From: Sphingomonas sp. 35-24ZXX
GTDB taxonomy: Bacteria; Pseudomonadota; Alphaproteobacteria; Sphingomonadales; Sphingomonadaceae
Assembly (NCBI RefSeq): GCF_000786215.1
Contig: NZ_JROG01000004.1
Span: 930,001 to 994,000, forward strand
Reading direction: 5' to 3'
DNA length: 64,000 nt
The position numbers and the translations under genes were made by a program. Of this stretch, positions 1 through 7,580 are shown piece by piece (within the stretch, counting starts at the first letter, position 1; each line of letters opens with the position of its first letter). Under the pieces are notes generated by a model. It did not search any database. It was not told the DNA's origin and worked only from the letters and a program-made list of their open reading frames with translations.

Positions 1-1
1 C

Positions 2-556
2 GCCGATGATCTGGCCGATACGGTCATCCGCGAGGCGGCGGTGATGCGCCGCCAGGTCGATCATCACCTCGCCCGCGCCCGTGCCGTCGGCCGGCGCGGC
101 CAGGCGCTGGCACGCGCGAACGTGTGGGAAAGCGCTCAGGCGGTCGAACGGGCGGTGGTGCGGCTCTATCCCCATGTCCGCTGCGACCTCGATGGGAGCA
201 AGACCGCCTCGGTCGCGATCGAGCGCCAGGATCTGGAAGAGATGCTGGGCAATCTGGTCGAGAATGCCGGCAAATATGGCGGCGGCAGCGTGTTCGTCAC
301 CGTCGACCCCAAGGATGCCGCCGACCCCAAGCTGGTCGACATCTGGATCGAGGATGATGGCACCGGCATTCCCGAGGCCGAACGCGTGCGCATCTTCGAT
401 CGCGGCGCGCGGCTCGATACCGGCAAGCCGGGGACGGGGCTTGGCCTCGCCATCGTGCGCGATGTCGCCGAGATCTATGGCGGGCTGGTCGAATTGGACG
501 AGAGCGAGGACCTGGGCGGCCTGCTGGTGCGACTGCGCCTGCCGCGCGCGCTCTAG
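2..556 (+). CDS. Sensor histidine kinase, C-terminal part (partial at window edge)
   Basis: The reading frame is open from base 2 and ends at a TAG at 554-556, so the gene starts outside the window. The visible 184 codons are a HATPase_c domain. The N box reads LVENAGKYG, the G1 box DDGTGIP and the G2 box GTGLGLAIV, in the expected order. In this family the domain binds ATP and phosphorylates a histidine in the preceding DHp domain, here only just represented by the helical stretch before the N box. The sensor part and the partner response regulator must lie upstream, so the stimulus cannot be told. The gene ends 6 bp from the convergent truA stop. Confidence 0.88.
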   Translation, partial: ADDLADTVIREAAVMRRQVDHHLARARAVGRRGQALARANVWESAQAVERAVVRLYPHVRCDLDGSKTASVAIERQDLEEMLGNLVENAGKYGGGSVFVTVDPKDAADPKLVDIWIEDDGTGIPEAERVRIFDRGARLDTGKPGTGLGLAIVRDVAEIYGGLVELDESEDLGGLLVRLRLPRAL

Positions 557-562
557 CGAAGG

Positions 563-1303
563 CTATTCGTAGGTCGCCCCGGCGAAATACAGTCCGTCGG
601 GCGGCGCGTTGAAGCCCAGGGCCGCGCGATCGCGCGCGTCGAGCGCGGCTTTCAGATCAGCACTCGACCATTTGCCACGCCCGACCAGCACCAGGCACCC
701 CACCATAGATCGCACCTGATGGTGCAGGAACGAGCGGGCCGCAGCGTGGATGTCGATCTCCTCGCCATCGCGCACGACATCGAGCCGGTCCAATGTCTTG
801 ATCGGGCTGGCCGCCTGGCAGTGGACCGAGCGGAAGGTGGTGAAATCATGATGGCCGACCAGATGCTGCGCGGCGGCGTGCATCGCATCGGCATCCAGCG
901 GGGCAGAGACCTGCCACGCCTTGCCCCGCTCCAGCGTCAGCGGCGCGCGGCGGTTGGTGATGCGGTAGATATAGGACCGCCCGGTGCACGAAAACCGCGC
1001 ATGCCAGTCGTCGGGGACGATCTCGCAGGCCAGCACCGCGATCGGCTGCGGCCGCAATTTCGCATTCAGTGCTTCCATCAGCCGGAATGGGTCGATGGCT
1101 TTTTCGATGTCCAGATGCGCACGCATCGCCAGCGCATGCACGCCTGCATCGGTGCGGCCGGCGGCATGCAATATCACGGTTTCGCCCGTGATCGCGGCCG
1201 CTGCTTCCTCGACATGCTGCTGGATGCTCGGGCCATGCGCCTGCCGCTGCAGCCCCATGAATGGACCGCCATCAAATTCCAGCGTCAGCGCGAAACGGGT
1301 CAT
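563..1303 (-). CDS. truA: tRNA pseudouridine(38-40) synthase TruA
   Basis: The 246-residue product has the usual TruA length. TruA converts uridines 38-40 in the tRNA anticodon arm to pseudouridine. The catalytic aspartate lies in GRTDAGVHA (about residues 49-57). The N-terminal [15 protein letters not shown] matches the family start, and [13 protein letters not shown] in the second half is the conserved C-terminal segment. The start codon overlaps the fmt stop by 4 bp (ATGA), so the two genes are translationally coupled. fmt-truA is a common pairing in alphaproteobacteria. Confidence 0.96.
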   Translation of the reverse strand: MTRFALTLEFDGGPFMGLQRQAHGPSIQQHVEEAAAAITGETVILHAAGRTDAGVHALAMRAHLDIEKAIDPFRLMEALNAKLRPQPIAVLACEIVPDDWHARFSCTGRSYIYRITNRRAPLTLERGKAWQVSAPLDADAMHAAAQHLVGHHDFTTFRSVHCQAASPIKTLDRLDVVRDGEEIDIHAAARSFLHHQVRSMVGCLVLVGRGKWSSADLKAALDARDRAALGFNAPPDGLYFAGATYE

Positions 1304-2205
1304 GCGATCGTGGTGCCCGAAGCGACGGCAAAGCCGCGCAGGAAGTCATCGAGCGGCATAGCCGGGCGACCTGCGCGCTGGATTATGCGCGGGCGGATCG
1401 CGCCGTCTGCACAGGCGATGGTCAGGCGGTCGTCGAGGATGGTGCCTGGCTCTGCGCTGCCGGCAACGATCTCCGCTGCATGCACCCGCAGCCGTTCGCC
1501 GTTCAGCTCGAAGAACCCGCCCGGCATCGGATTGAACGCGCGCACCTGGCGTTCGACATCGTCCGCGCTGCGGGTGAAATCGAGCCGTGCCTCGGCCTTG
1601 TCGATCTTGGCCGCATAGGTGACGCCATCCTCCGGCTGCCCCACTGGCGGATATGCGGAAAGGTCCGCCAGCACCTGCACCATCAGCTGCGCGCCCAATT
1701 CGGCGATTTCTGTGGTCAGTTCGCCCGCGGTCTTGCTGTCTACCGGGGTCTTGCCTTTGAGCAGCATCGGCCCGGTATCGAGCCCCGCTTCCATCTGCAT
1801 GATCGTGACGCCGGTTGCCGTATCGCCTGCAAGGATCGCGCGTTGCACTGGCGCCGCCCCGCGCCAGCGCGGCAGCAGCGACCCGTGGACGTTGAGGCAG
1901 CCGTGGCGCGGCGCGTCGAGCACCGCACGCGGCAGGATCAGGCCATAGGCCGCGACCACGCAGGCATCGAGGTCCAGCGCGGCGAACGCGGCCTTCTCAT
2001 CCTCGCCTTTCAGCGACACCGGGGTGCGCACCTCAAGCCCCAGCGATTCCGCCAGCTGGTGGACGGGCGAGGGGGTCAGCTTCTTGCCGCGATGCGCCGG
2101 GCGCGGCGGCTGGCTGTAGACCGCTGCGATCTCGTGCCCGGCATCGACCAACGCCTGCAGCGTCGGCACGGCGAAATCGGGAGTTCCCATAAAGGCGATG
2201 CGCAT
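1300..2205 (-). CDS. fmt: Methionyl-tRNA formyltransferase
   Basis: The enzyme transfers a formyl group from 10-formyl-tetrahydrofolate to initiator Met-tRNA. The 301-residue product begins [19 protein letters not shown], a typical Fmt start. It carries the formyltransferase signature [15 protein letters not shown] with the catalytic Asn and His, followed by the T-G-V-T-I-M-Q-M-E region. The C-terminal OB-like domain follows. The stop overlaps the truA start. The peptide deformylase gene def, often linked to fmt, is not present here; recR lies on the other side, divergently transcribed. Confidence 0.96.
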   Translation of the reverse strand: MRIAFMGTPDFAVPTLQALVDAGHEIAAVYSQPPRPAHRGKKLTPSPVHQLAESLGLEVRTPVSLKGEDEKAAFAALDLDACVVAAYGLILPRAVLDAPRHGCLNVHGSLLPRWRGAAPVQRAILAGDTATGVTIMQMEAGLDTGPMLLKGKTPVDSKTAGELTTEIAELGAQLMVQVLADLSAYPPVGQPEDGVTYAAKIDKAEARLDFTRSADDVERQVRAFNPMPGGFFELNGERLRVHAAEIVAGSAEPGTILDDRLTIACADGAIRPRIIQRAGRPAMPLDDFLRGFAVASGTTIA

Positions 2206-2261
2206 GTGGCGGGGTGACTTTTCTTTTGCAGGCGGTTCACGTCGCCCCTAAAGCTCAGACC

Positions 2262-2858
2262 ATGGCATCGCAAGAGATTGAGGACCTGGCCACCGCGCTC
2301 GCCCGTTTGCCGGGCCTGGGGCCGCGTTCGGCGCGCCGCGCGGTGCTGTATCTGCTCAAGAAGCGCGAAACCGCGTTCACGCCGCTGGTCGATGCGATGG
2401 AGCGGGTGCGCGCCAACCTTTCGACCTGCGAATTGTGCGGCAATGTCGATACGCAGAACCCCTGCGGTATCTGCACCGATCCGCGCCGCGACCCGCGCAG
2501 CCTGTGCGTGGTCGAGGAGGTGTCGGACCTGTGGGCGCTCGATCGATCGCGGCTGTTCGTCGGGCGCTATCATGTGCTGGGCGGACGATTGTCTGCGCTC
2601 GATGGCATCGGCCCTGAGGATCTGGGCGTTGCCTCGCTGGTCGCCCGCGTCGCGGCGGGAGGCATCGACGAGGTCGTGCTGGCGATGAACGCGACGCTGG
2701 AGGGGCAGACCACCGCGCATTATCTCGCCGAGCGGCTCGAGGGCTATCCGGTGCGTCTGACGCAGCTGGCGCAGGGCCTGCCGATGGGCGGCGAGCTCGA
2801 CTATCTCGACGAGGGCACGCTGGCGCAGGCGCTGCGCGCGCGCAAGCCGATGGTGTAG
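2262..2858 (+). CDS. recR: Recombination mediator RecR
   Basis: RecR works with RecO (and RecF) to load RecA on single-stranded gaps. The product has a helix-hairpin-helix ([18 protein letters not shown]), a four-cysteine zinc finger ([16 protein letters not shown]), and a Toprim domain beginning [16 protein letters not shown] place the start at the ATG at 2262 ([10 protein letters not shown]), giving 198 residues, the normal length. An in-frame ATG at 2214 would add 16 residues with no family similarity. The start lies 56 bp from the divergent fmt start, so the promoters share this short gap. Confidence 0.94.
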   Translation: MASQEIEDLATALARLPGLGPRSARRAVLYLLKKRETAFTPLVDAMERVRANLSTCELCGNVDTQNPCGICTDPRRDPRSLCVVEEVSDLWALDRSRLFVGRYHVLGGRLSALDGIGPEDLGVASLVARVAAGGIDEVVLAMNATLEGQTTAHYLAERLEGYPVRLTQLAQGLPMGGELDYLDEGTLAQALRARKPMV

Positions 2859-2884
2859 GGTCTGCGCATAGCGCCTTCCCCCGT

Positions 2885-2954
2885 TTGTCCCGAGCATGTC
2901 GAGGGACGCACGCGCGACCGTTTCCGATCACGTCCCGCGACACGCTCGGGACAA
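2885..2954. repeat. REP-like inverted repeat pair between recR and the next gene
   Basis: TTGTCCCGAGCATGTCG at 2885-2901 is matched in inverted orientation by 2938-2954, with one difference in 17. Each half also contains a GTCCC/GGGAC self-complementary hairpin. It sits in the gap between convergent recR and the PF10118 gene, the usual place for REP/BIME-type sequences, and could act as a bidirectional terminator. Similar GTCCCGAGC palindromes are frequent in sphingomonad intergenic DNA as I remember it; copy number cannot be checked here. Confidence 0.6.
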
Positions 2955-2974
2955 GCGGAATTGGGTAAGGAGTG

Positions 2975-3898
2975 TTACTCGGCCGGAACCAGCGCCGGTT
3001 CGGCCTTGGCCATCACCGCATCCTGATAGTCGCTTTCGGCGAGCTGGATCAGATGGCGGTCGTCGTGCTTCCACGGGTGGAAGCCGGGCAGGAAATAGCT
3101 CATCCAGGGCAGGATGATCTTGCGCGCCATGCCGGGGTTGCCGAAGGCGTACCAGAACAGCTGTGCCCAGACCTTGGGACCAGTCAGGCCATCCTGCCGC
3201 AGCAGTTCGAGCATGCCGATCGCGCGGTGATGCAGGAAGTTCTTGGTGACCACCAGCATCACCAGCGACTTGACCTTCCAGCGCTGCCAGCGGCTCCAGT
3301 CCTTGGTGGCATGGTTCCAGGTGTCGAAGGCAACGCCCTTGTGCTCGATCTCTTCCATCGCGTGCCAGCGCCACAGATCGCGCGATTCGGCGTCGGCGGT
3401 GTTCAGGTGCTTCGGGTTGGCGAGCAGCTGCTGCGCGAGGATCGCGGTAAAATGCTCGAGCGCCATGGTCGAGGCGAGGTTGGCGATCTGAGGGCGGCCC
3501 TTGGTCAGCGCCAAGGCCTGATCGACATGCTCTTCGAGCAGCTTGACGTCATAGCCGGCCTCAACCACGCGGCGGTTGAACGCGACATGCTCGCGGGTGT
3601 GGTTGATTTCCTGCTTCACGAAGGCGCGAATCTCGTTGGCGAGCCGCTCGGGCGTGCCTTCGCGGAACGCCTTGACGCTCTCGACAAAGAACGCTTCGCC
3701 CTTGGGGAAGGTGACCGACAGCGCGTTGTAGAACGCGGTGCCGATGGGATCGCCCCCCATCCACCAGCGGCGCATCTTGCTGTCGCGGCCGAAGCGACGA
3801 TCGCGGATGACCAGCTCCAGATCGGCCGGCGTGTGCTGACGACCATGCGAGGCCAGGGTTGCAGCGTCAGGCGTTGAAAAGGATTGCGGAGCGTTCAT
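2975..3898 (-). CDS. PF10118-type metal-dependent hydrolase family protein
   Basis: The product (307 residues from the ATG at 3898; an alternative ATG at 3910 adds four) resembles the uncharacterised 'predicted metal-dependent hydrolase' family PF10118. It is helical. It carries spaced Glu/His motifs that look like a ferritin-like di-metal site: EINHTREH, LEHFTA and WHAMEEIEHKGVAFD. Substrate is unknown; relatives often sit beside fatty-acid or membrane stress genes. It is divergent from a TetR regulator with only about 60 bp between, and paired repeats fill that gap, so control by that regulator is likely. The start at 3898 is preferred by position only; no strong ribosome-binding site is visible for either. 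Confidence 0.75.
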   Translation of the reverse strand: MNAPQSFSTPDAATLASHGRQHTPADLELVIRDRRFGRDSKMRRWWMGGDPIGTAFYNALSVTFPKGEAFFVESVKAFREGTPERLANEIRAFVKQEINHTREHVAFNRRVVEAGYDVKLLEEHVDQALALTKGRPQIANLASTMALEHFTAILAQQLLANPKHLNTADAESRDLWRWHAMEEIEHKGVAFDTWNHATKDWSRWQRWKVKSLVMLVVTKNFLHHRAIGMLELLRQDGLTGPKVWAQLFWYAFGNPGMARKIILPWMSYFLPGFHPWKHDDRHLIQLAESDYQDAVMAKAEPALVPAE

Positions 3899-3925
3899 GG
3901 CGGGGTCCATAATGCTGGGGTGTTG

Positions 3926-3967
3926 CTTACACTGATGACAATAAGGTTACTTACATAGATGTCAATA
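3926..3967. promoter_or_regulatory. Candidate TetR operator, two direct repeats
   Basis: CTTACACTGATGACAATA (3926-3943) and CTTACATAGATGTCAATA (3950-3967) match at 15 of 18 positions with a 24-bp period. They lie between the divergent hydrolase and TetR genes. The second copy spans the TetR start codon at 3959, so binding there would repress the regulator itself. The DNA here is AT-rich compared with its surroundings. Confidence 0.5.
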
Positions 3968-4555
3968 GCCAAAAGACGGCTGAGTCCCGAGCAAAGCCGC
4001 ACTGCGGCGCTGACCGCTGCGCGCGAATTGCTGATCGAAACCGGTCCGCAGGCGGTGACGCTCAAAGCGGTGAGCGGGCGAATCGGTCGCACGCATGCCA
4101 ATCTGCTCCACCATTTCGGGTCCGCATCGGGTTTGCAGAAGGCGCTGGCAGAATATCTGGCGCAATCGATCTGCCAGATGATCGGCGCGGCGGTGATCCG
4201 CCTGCGCAATGGCGATGGCACGCCGCGCGATATCGTCGACATGGCGTTCGATGCGTTCGACCGGGAGGGGGCAGGGGCGCTGGCCTGCTGGATGCTGCTG
4301 TCGGGCAATGAGGATGCGCTCGACCCCATTGTCGAGGCGATCCATCAGCTGGTCGATGAACTCGCCGAACACGCGCCCGAAGGCCGGACGCTGCACGAGG
4401 ACACATTGACCTTGTGCACCATGGCGCTGGGCGATGCCTTGATGGGGGCGCAACTGGCAGGCGCGCTGGGGCTCGCACGGGATACCGGCCGGGCGCTGGC
4501 CGAAAAGCAGCTCAGCGCGTCGCTGGAGCAATGGCGGACAGAGCTGTCCGCCTGA
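3959..4555 (+). CDS. TetR/AcrR family transcriptional regulator
   Basis: The 198-residue protein has an N-terminal helix-turn-helix: RTAALTAARELLIETGPQAV followed by TLKAVSGRIGRTHANLLHHFGS, with the typical TetR recognition-helix ending NLLHHFGS. The rest is a helical ligand-binding domain without family detail. It is divergent from the PF10118 gene and overlaps paired repeats in the gap, so it is probably the local autorepressor. The ligand is unknown. Confidence 0.88.
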   Translation: MSIAKRRLSPEQSRTAALTAARELLIETGPQAVTLKAVSGRIGRTHANLLHHFGSASGLQKALAEYLAQSICQMIGAAVIRLRNGDGTPRDIVDMAFDAFDREGAGALACWMLLSGNEDALDPIVEAIHQLVDELAEHAPEGRTLHEDTLTLCTMALGDALMGAQLAGALGLARDTGRALAEKQLSASLEQWRTELSA

Positions 4556-4561
4556 TCCGGC

Positions 4562-5509
4562 TCAGTCGATCTTGCCCTTGGCGCGCACGCCGAAGCGCCC
4601 GTGCTTGCGGAAGCGCACCAGATAGTCGCCGATCACCGCTGCCATTGGGGTGGGGGTGATGCCGAACGCTTCGAGCCCTTCGGCGCCGTCTGCCACCACA
4701 TTGTCGGTTTGCAGCATCGCCCACTGGTCGCTGGTGATCGGTGCACCGGGCAGCCAGCCGGTCATGCCCGCCATCAGCCCGGAGAGCGAATCGGGCATGT
4801 CGATGAACGTCGCATCGACGCCGATCTCGCGTGCAATGCGCTTGTTGAGATCGGCCATGCTGACCGTTTCCGGGCCACCCAGCTCGAAGGTGCGGCCACC
4901 AAATCGCGCCGGATCGGCCAGGCTCTTGACCACGGCATCGGCGACGTCCTCGACATAGACCGGCTGGAACCGCGCCTTGCCACCGATGATCGGCACGATC
5001 GGCAGCGCGGCGATCAAACCGGCGAAGCGATTGACGAACTGATCCTCGCGGCCGAACACGATCGATGGGCGCAGGATCGTCGCCTGCGGGAAGGCGGCGC
5101 GCACTGCGGCCTCGCCTTCGGCCTTGCTGCGGCCATAGCCGCTCTTGGATTGCGGATCGGCACCGATGGCGGACACGTGCACCAGCGCCGGTACGCCGGC
5201 TGCTGCGGCTGCCTGCGCGACATGGGCCGCGCCGCGATGATGAAAGGCGTCGAAATCGCCCTTGAGGATCCCGACCAGGTTGATCACCGCATCGGCGCCA
5301 TGCACCGCGCGCGCCACGGATTCGGGCTTCAGGATGTCAGCGGCGATCAGCTGGGTCTGGCCCAGATTGCCCAGCGGCTTGACGTCCTGCGCGGTGCGGA
5401 TGTTGCGCTGCGCGATCCGCACCCGCGCGCCTGCCGCCGTCAGCTGCTGGGTGATGTGCCGACCCAGAAACCCGCCGCCGCCAAAAATCGTGATCAAACT
5501 GTCGCGCAT
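4562..5509 (-). CDS. NDUFA9-like NAD(P)-binding SDR-type protein
   Basis: The 315-residue protein is an atypical (extended) SDR. It opens with the Rossmann motif ITIFGGGGFLGRHI, has INLVGIL in the middle, and a modified active-site region HVSAIGADPQSKSGYGRSKAEGE in which the Tyr-x-x-x-Lys (YGRSK) is kept. This matches bacterial proteins annotated as complex I NDUFA9 subunit family, which bind NAD(P)H and have no proven catalytic role in bacteria. It converges on the TetR gene (6 bp gap). It is the last core gene before the tRNA-Leu that carries the island. Confidence 0.85.
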   Translation of the reverse strand: MRDSLITIFGGGGFLGRHITQQLTAAGARVRIAQRNIRTAQDVKPLGNLGQTQLIAADILKPESVARAVHGADAVINLVGILKGDFDAFHHRGAAHVAQAAAAAGVPALVHVSAIGADPQSKSGYGRSKAEGEAAVRAAFPQATILRPSIVFGREDQFVNRFAGLIAALPIVPIIGGKARFQPVYVEDVADAVVKSLADPARFGGRTFELGGPETVSMADLNKRIAREIGVDATFIDMPDSLSGLMAGMTGWLPGAPITSDQWAMLQTDNVVADGAEGLEAFGITPTPMAAVIGDYLVRFRKHGRFGVRAKGKID

Positions 5510-5694
5510 GCTATCCGTCCCGTGATGTTGCCGCGTCCGCGCCGCGCCGCCGGATCGGGCTCGCGCGCCGACGCACTGCGTCTCGCCTCACGCCTTTGCA
5601 ACAGCCAAACGCGCCGCGCAACGCCGCAGTTGCCCTTTCGCCCCCGCAAAAGCCCTGCCGCTACAATTTCTTTGACGATTGATGCACGAGGCTG

Positions 5695-5723
5695 TTGACG
5701 CCTGCAAACAGGCAGGCTAGTGG
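5695..5723 (+). promoter_or_regulatory. Promoter of tRNA-Leu
   Basis: TTGACG at 5695-5700, a 17-bp spacer and TAGTGG at 5718-5723 give a sigma-70-like promoter. The tRNA begins 17 bases after the -10. Good -35 and weaker -10 match. Confidence 0.55.
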
Positions 5724-5739
5724 CGCGCTCCTACCCCGT

Positions 5740-5826
5740 GCCCAGATGGCGGAATTGGTAGACGCACCAGCTTCAGGTGCTGGCGCTCGCAAGGGCGTGG
5801 AGGTTCGAGTCCTCTTCTGGGCACCA
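5740..5826 (+). tRNA. tRNA-Leu (anticodon CAG)
   Basis: The acceptor GCCCAGA (5740-5746) pairs with TCTGGGC (5816-5822), followed by discriminator A and an encoded CCA ending at 5826. The anticodon arm is CCAGC-TTCAGGT-GCTGG, which puts CAG at the anticodon. The D-loop GGCGGAATTGGTAGAC, a variable arm and the T-arm with GGTTCGAGTCC are all present, as expected for a class II leucine tRNA. Its last 16 bases are the attachment core repeated at 6993 and 8235, and nearly at 36491. The gene itself stays intact because the island replaced its 3' end with an identical copy. Confidence 0.97.
5811..5826 (+). repeat. Attachment core 1 (in tRNA-Leu 3' end)
   Basis: CCTCTTCTGGGCACCA is the left boundary of the composite island. 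It is followed by an element-type left end but has no element-type right end before it, as expected for an attL-like junction. Confidence 0.85.
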
Positions 5827-5904
5827 CTACTTAACCTAAGTATCTGAGATACTTAGGTTTTTAGGCGAGATAGAAAGCGCCGGTCACCCTTTTGGTGACC
5901 CTTT
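5827..5904 (+). repeat. Element left-end repeat, copy A
   Basis: About 65 bp after the core are nearly identical to 7009-7074: the same hairpin terminator, then GCGAGATAGAAAGCGCC. At 5882-5904 it carries GGTCACC-CTTTT-GGTGACC, a perfect 7-bp inverted repeat, where copy B has two direct repeats. Likely integrase arm site. Confidence 0.7.
5833..5862 (+). terminator. Rho-independent terminator after tRNA-Leu
   Basis: AACCTAAGTATCT and AGATACTTAGGTT are 13-base inverted arms around a single G, followed by a run of five T. It folds as a stem with a loop of about seven bases. It lies in the repeated element end, so the island supplies the terminator for the host tRNA gene. Confidence 0.75.
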
Positions 5905-6275
5905 CGGGACCAAGTTTTTGGTGCCCATTATCCCTAGTCCATGTTCGACAAATGTTCTGTTCGTTGCTATCCTTAACTTCGGAATGATGGTCGGTTCGCT
6001 CCAGTTGGAATTGCTAGTAAGTGAGGGTATAAGTCGGGTATCCGCGACCTACGCACGAAACTAGCCAACTGGCGCGAGCCAATCATCAAAGCAACATAGT
6101 TGGTGTGTTGGTGTCCTAGCCCAAGTACAAGCATGGTGAACGTCCATGTCGGAGATAACTGGCGGGAAGAATTTTAGCCTTAGGTTTTGCCAAAAGTGCT
6201 AAGACCGACGATGCCGTTTCGCTTGGTGTAGGAGCACGAGCGCATCAACGACGGACATTGCGAGGATTATGGTTG
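5863..6275. other. Interior of element A without a gene
   Basis: After the arm-like repeat at 5882-5904 I see no coding frame with a credible start and no RNA gene. The DNA is richer in A/T than the flanking chromosome. It probably holds the promoter of the HEPN-like gene, but no clear -35/-10 pair stands out. Confidence 0.4.
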
Positions 6276-6851
6276 ATGGCTACTGATAAATCTCACAGAG
6301 CCACTCCAGAGGACATCGCACTGGTCAAAAAAACCGAAGACGAAATCAAAGCTGAGGTTTCTGTCTTCTCGTTCGATATCGGTCTGCTTAAGAAGCGTGT
6401 GCGGGATGATGACCCAGCCCAGGCCTTCATCCAGGCGCACCTCTATCTCGATCATGTCGTCACTCGGCTACTCGGCGAACATGTCCCGTTCCCACGGCAC
6501 CTCCAGCTTGACCGAACAGGTTTCTCACAGAAGTTGCAGCTGGTAGCTGCGATGGGTCTCCTGCATCCTCGACACATTCCGCCAATCAAGGTCGTCAACG
6601 CAATTCGCAACAAAATAGCGCATCAACTTGATTACGTCGTGAAGCTCGAGGACGAGACGAAACTCCGCTCCTCTCTACCAAAAGGTGTCGACAAGGAGAA
6701 GGACGGGACCCCAACATCGTTGGCTGGAGTGCTGCGCCTCCTTGCAGTCATGATAGATGTCGAACGACAGCAGCGTGCCTTTGAACGGACTATGAGTCGC
6801 AGGGCGATGGCAAATGCTCGCGTAGTCTTAGATGGCATCAAAATCGACTGA
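6276..6851 (+). CDS. HEPN-like protein, cargo of element A
   Basis: I do not recognise the family from the whole sequence. The 191-residue product (ATG at 6276; an ATG at 6258 would add six residues) is helical. It contains RNKIAH at about residues 111-116, matching the R-x4-H signature of HEPN domains, which are often RNases or adaptors in toxin-antitoxin and antiphage systems. A basic C-terminal helix follows (ERTMSRRAMANARVV). It is the only gene of the element, which fits a selfish or defence cargo. No antitoxin-like partner is visible. Confidence 0.55.
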   Translation: MATDKSHRATPEDIALVKKTEDEIKAEVSVFSFDIGLLKKRVRDDDPAQAFIQAHLYLDHVVTRLLGEHVPFPRHLQLDRTGFSQKLQLVAAMGLLHPRHIPPIKVVNAIRNKIAHQLDYVVKLEDETKLRSSLPKGVDKEKDGTPTSLAGVLRLLAVMIDVERQQRAFERTMSRRAMANARVVLDGIKID

Positions 6852-6863
6852 GAAACCTCCTTT

Positions 6864-6992
6864 CCAGTCACCCTTTCAGTCACCCTTTTCCTCTGCGCTT
6901 TCCTGACACCCCATGTGGCAGCATGAGTAAAAAGCTGAGCCAGATCAGCAGCTTGACGGTCAGTATGAGTTCCTATGAGGGACTCGAGCCTG
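6864..6992 (+). repeat. Element right-end repeat, copy A
   Basis: About 129 bp matching 8107-8234 at high identity. It starts with two direct AGTCACCCTT units (6864-6889), runs through CCTCTGCGCTTTCCTGAC and ATGAGTTCCTATGAGGGACT, and ends at core 2. The last part contains GGACTCGAGCC, close to the reverse complement of the tRNA T-arm. Confidence 0.72.
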
Positions 6993-7008
6993 CCTCTTCT
7001 GGGCACCA
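6993..7008 (+). repeat. Attachment core 2
   Basis: A perfect 16-base copy of the tRNA-Leu 3' end, CCTCTTCTGGGCACCA. Both element-type ends flank it, so it looks like a complete attP or a junction between tandem elements. Confidence 0.85.
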
Positions 7009-7086
7009 CTACTCACCTAAGTATCTGAGATACTTAGGTTTTTAAGCGAGATAGAAAGCGCCAGTCACCCTTCCAGTCACCCTTTT
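7009..7086 (+). repeat. Element left-end repeat, copy B
   Basis: Matches 5827-5890 nearly base for base, including the terminator hairpin. It then carries two tandem AGTCACCCTT units at 7061-7086 with a 12-bp period. Likely integrase arm sites. Confidence 0.7.
7015..7043 (+). terminator. Second copy of the tRNA-Leu terminator
   Basis: ACCTAAGTATCT and AGATACTTAGGT form inverted arms around one G, followed by T residues. It is part of the element left end of copy B. In tandem it would insulate element A from element B. Confidence 0.7.
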
Positions 7087-7257
7087 CAAAAAGCCCTTGA
7101 AAAGCCCCACCGCTTCCCCATGTTATTCGCACGAGATAGTCGAAGCGTGTGTGGAGCCACCTCCTAAGACTGATATCGGTAAAAGCTCCACAACGCTGGC
7201 CTTGCGCACCCCGTCGGCTACGGCATGGGTCCGGGTGCGAGATAGAAGGAGAACACC

Positions 7258-7374
7258 ATGGTGTTCCTCGCTATCGAAGCCAGCAAGCCGAACGGTGAAG
7301 TCTACCGTCTGGCCATCGGGTGCAATGTGCTCCTGCTGGCTTCGTGGTTAGCCTCCATCACCAGGCTGCTTTAG
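7258..7374 (+). CDS. Small hydrophobic peptide ORF (38 aa) in element B
   Basis: An ATG at 7258 follows a strong ribosome-binding site (AAGGAG, 7-base spacing) and runs 38 codons to a TAG at 7372-7374. A rho-independent terminator starts on the very next base. The C-terminal half, LAIGCNVLLLASWLASI, could cross a membrane. The size and hydrophobic segment recall type I toxin peptides, but I recognise no family and see no clear antisense RNA. The tight SD-ORF-terminator arrangement is the best argument that it is expressed. Confidence 0.5.
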   Translation: MVFLAIEASKPNGEVYRLAIGCNVLLLASWLASITRLL

Positions 7375-7409
7375 AAAAAGGGCACCTCAGCAATGGGGTG
7401 CCCTTTTTT
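7375..7409 (+). terminator. Strong rho-independent terminator
   Basis: AAAAAGGGCACC and GGTGCCCTTTTT (7375-7386 and 7397-7408) form perfect 12-base arms with a 10-base loop and a T tract on the 3' side. The symmetric A/T tails would let it work in both directions. Confidence 0.85.
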
Positions 7410-7494
7410 GCTTTTCAACATATACACATCCTCCAATTGCATCATTACTACTTTGTGGTTCAATGGTATTTAGATAGATTGCACTTTGACAACT

Positions 7495-7570
7495 GGGTAG
7501 GAATTATAAGGAGTACCCTACTCCTTGCGTTATGGTGTACTCCTTAGCGCATGGAGTAGGAATTAAAATT
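7495..7570. promoter_or_regulatory. Repeat array upstream of the coiled-coil ORF
   Basis: AAGGAGTA-CCC-TACTCCTT (7508-7526) is a perfect 8-base inverted repeat. A further TACTCCTT follows at about 7538-7545 and a GGAGTA at about 7553-7558. GTAGGAATTA also occurs twice as a direct repeat (about 7496 and 7556). The array ends just before the ATG at 7581 and looks like an operator for repression of that gene. Confidence 0.5.
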
Positions 7571-7580
7571 CACACAAAAT

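Larger units (their letters stand above)
5811..6992 (+). mobile_element. Small integrase-less element A
   Basis: This 1182-bp interval runs from attachment core 1 to core 2. Its left end (5827-5904) and right end (6864-6992) are near-identical to the ends of the next interval, while the interior differs completely. The ends carry paired AGTCACCCTT-type repeats about 70 bp right and 105-130 bp left of the cores, the layout of arm-type integrase sites in an attP. The only cargo is a HEPN-like gene. No integrase is encoded, so movement would have to be in trans. Confidence 0.7.

Noticed and set aside
4601-5698. 365-codon plus-strand frame opposite the NDUFA9-like gene
   Set aside because: Antisense to a well-supported SDR-type protein; no recognisable domain.
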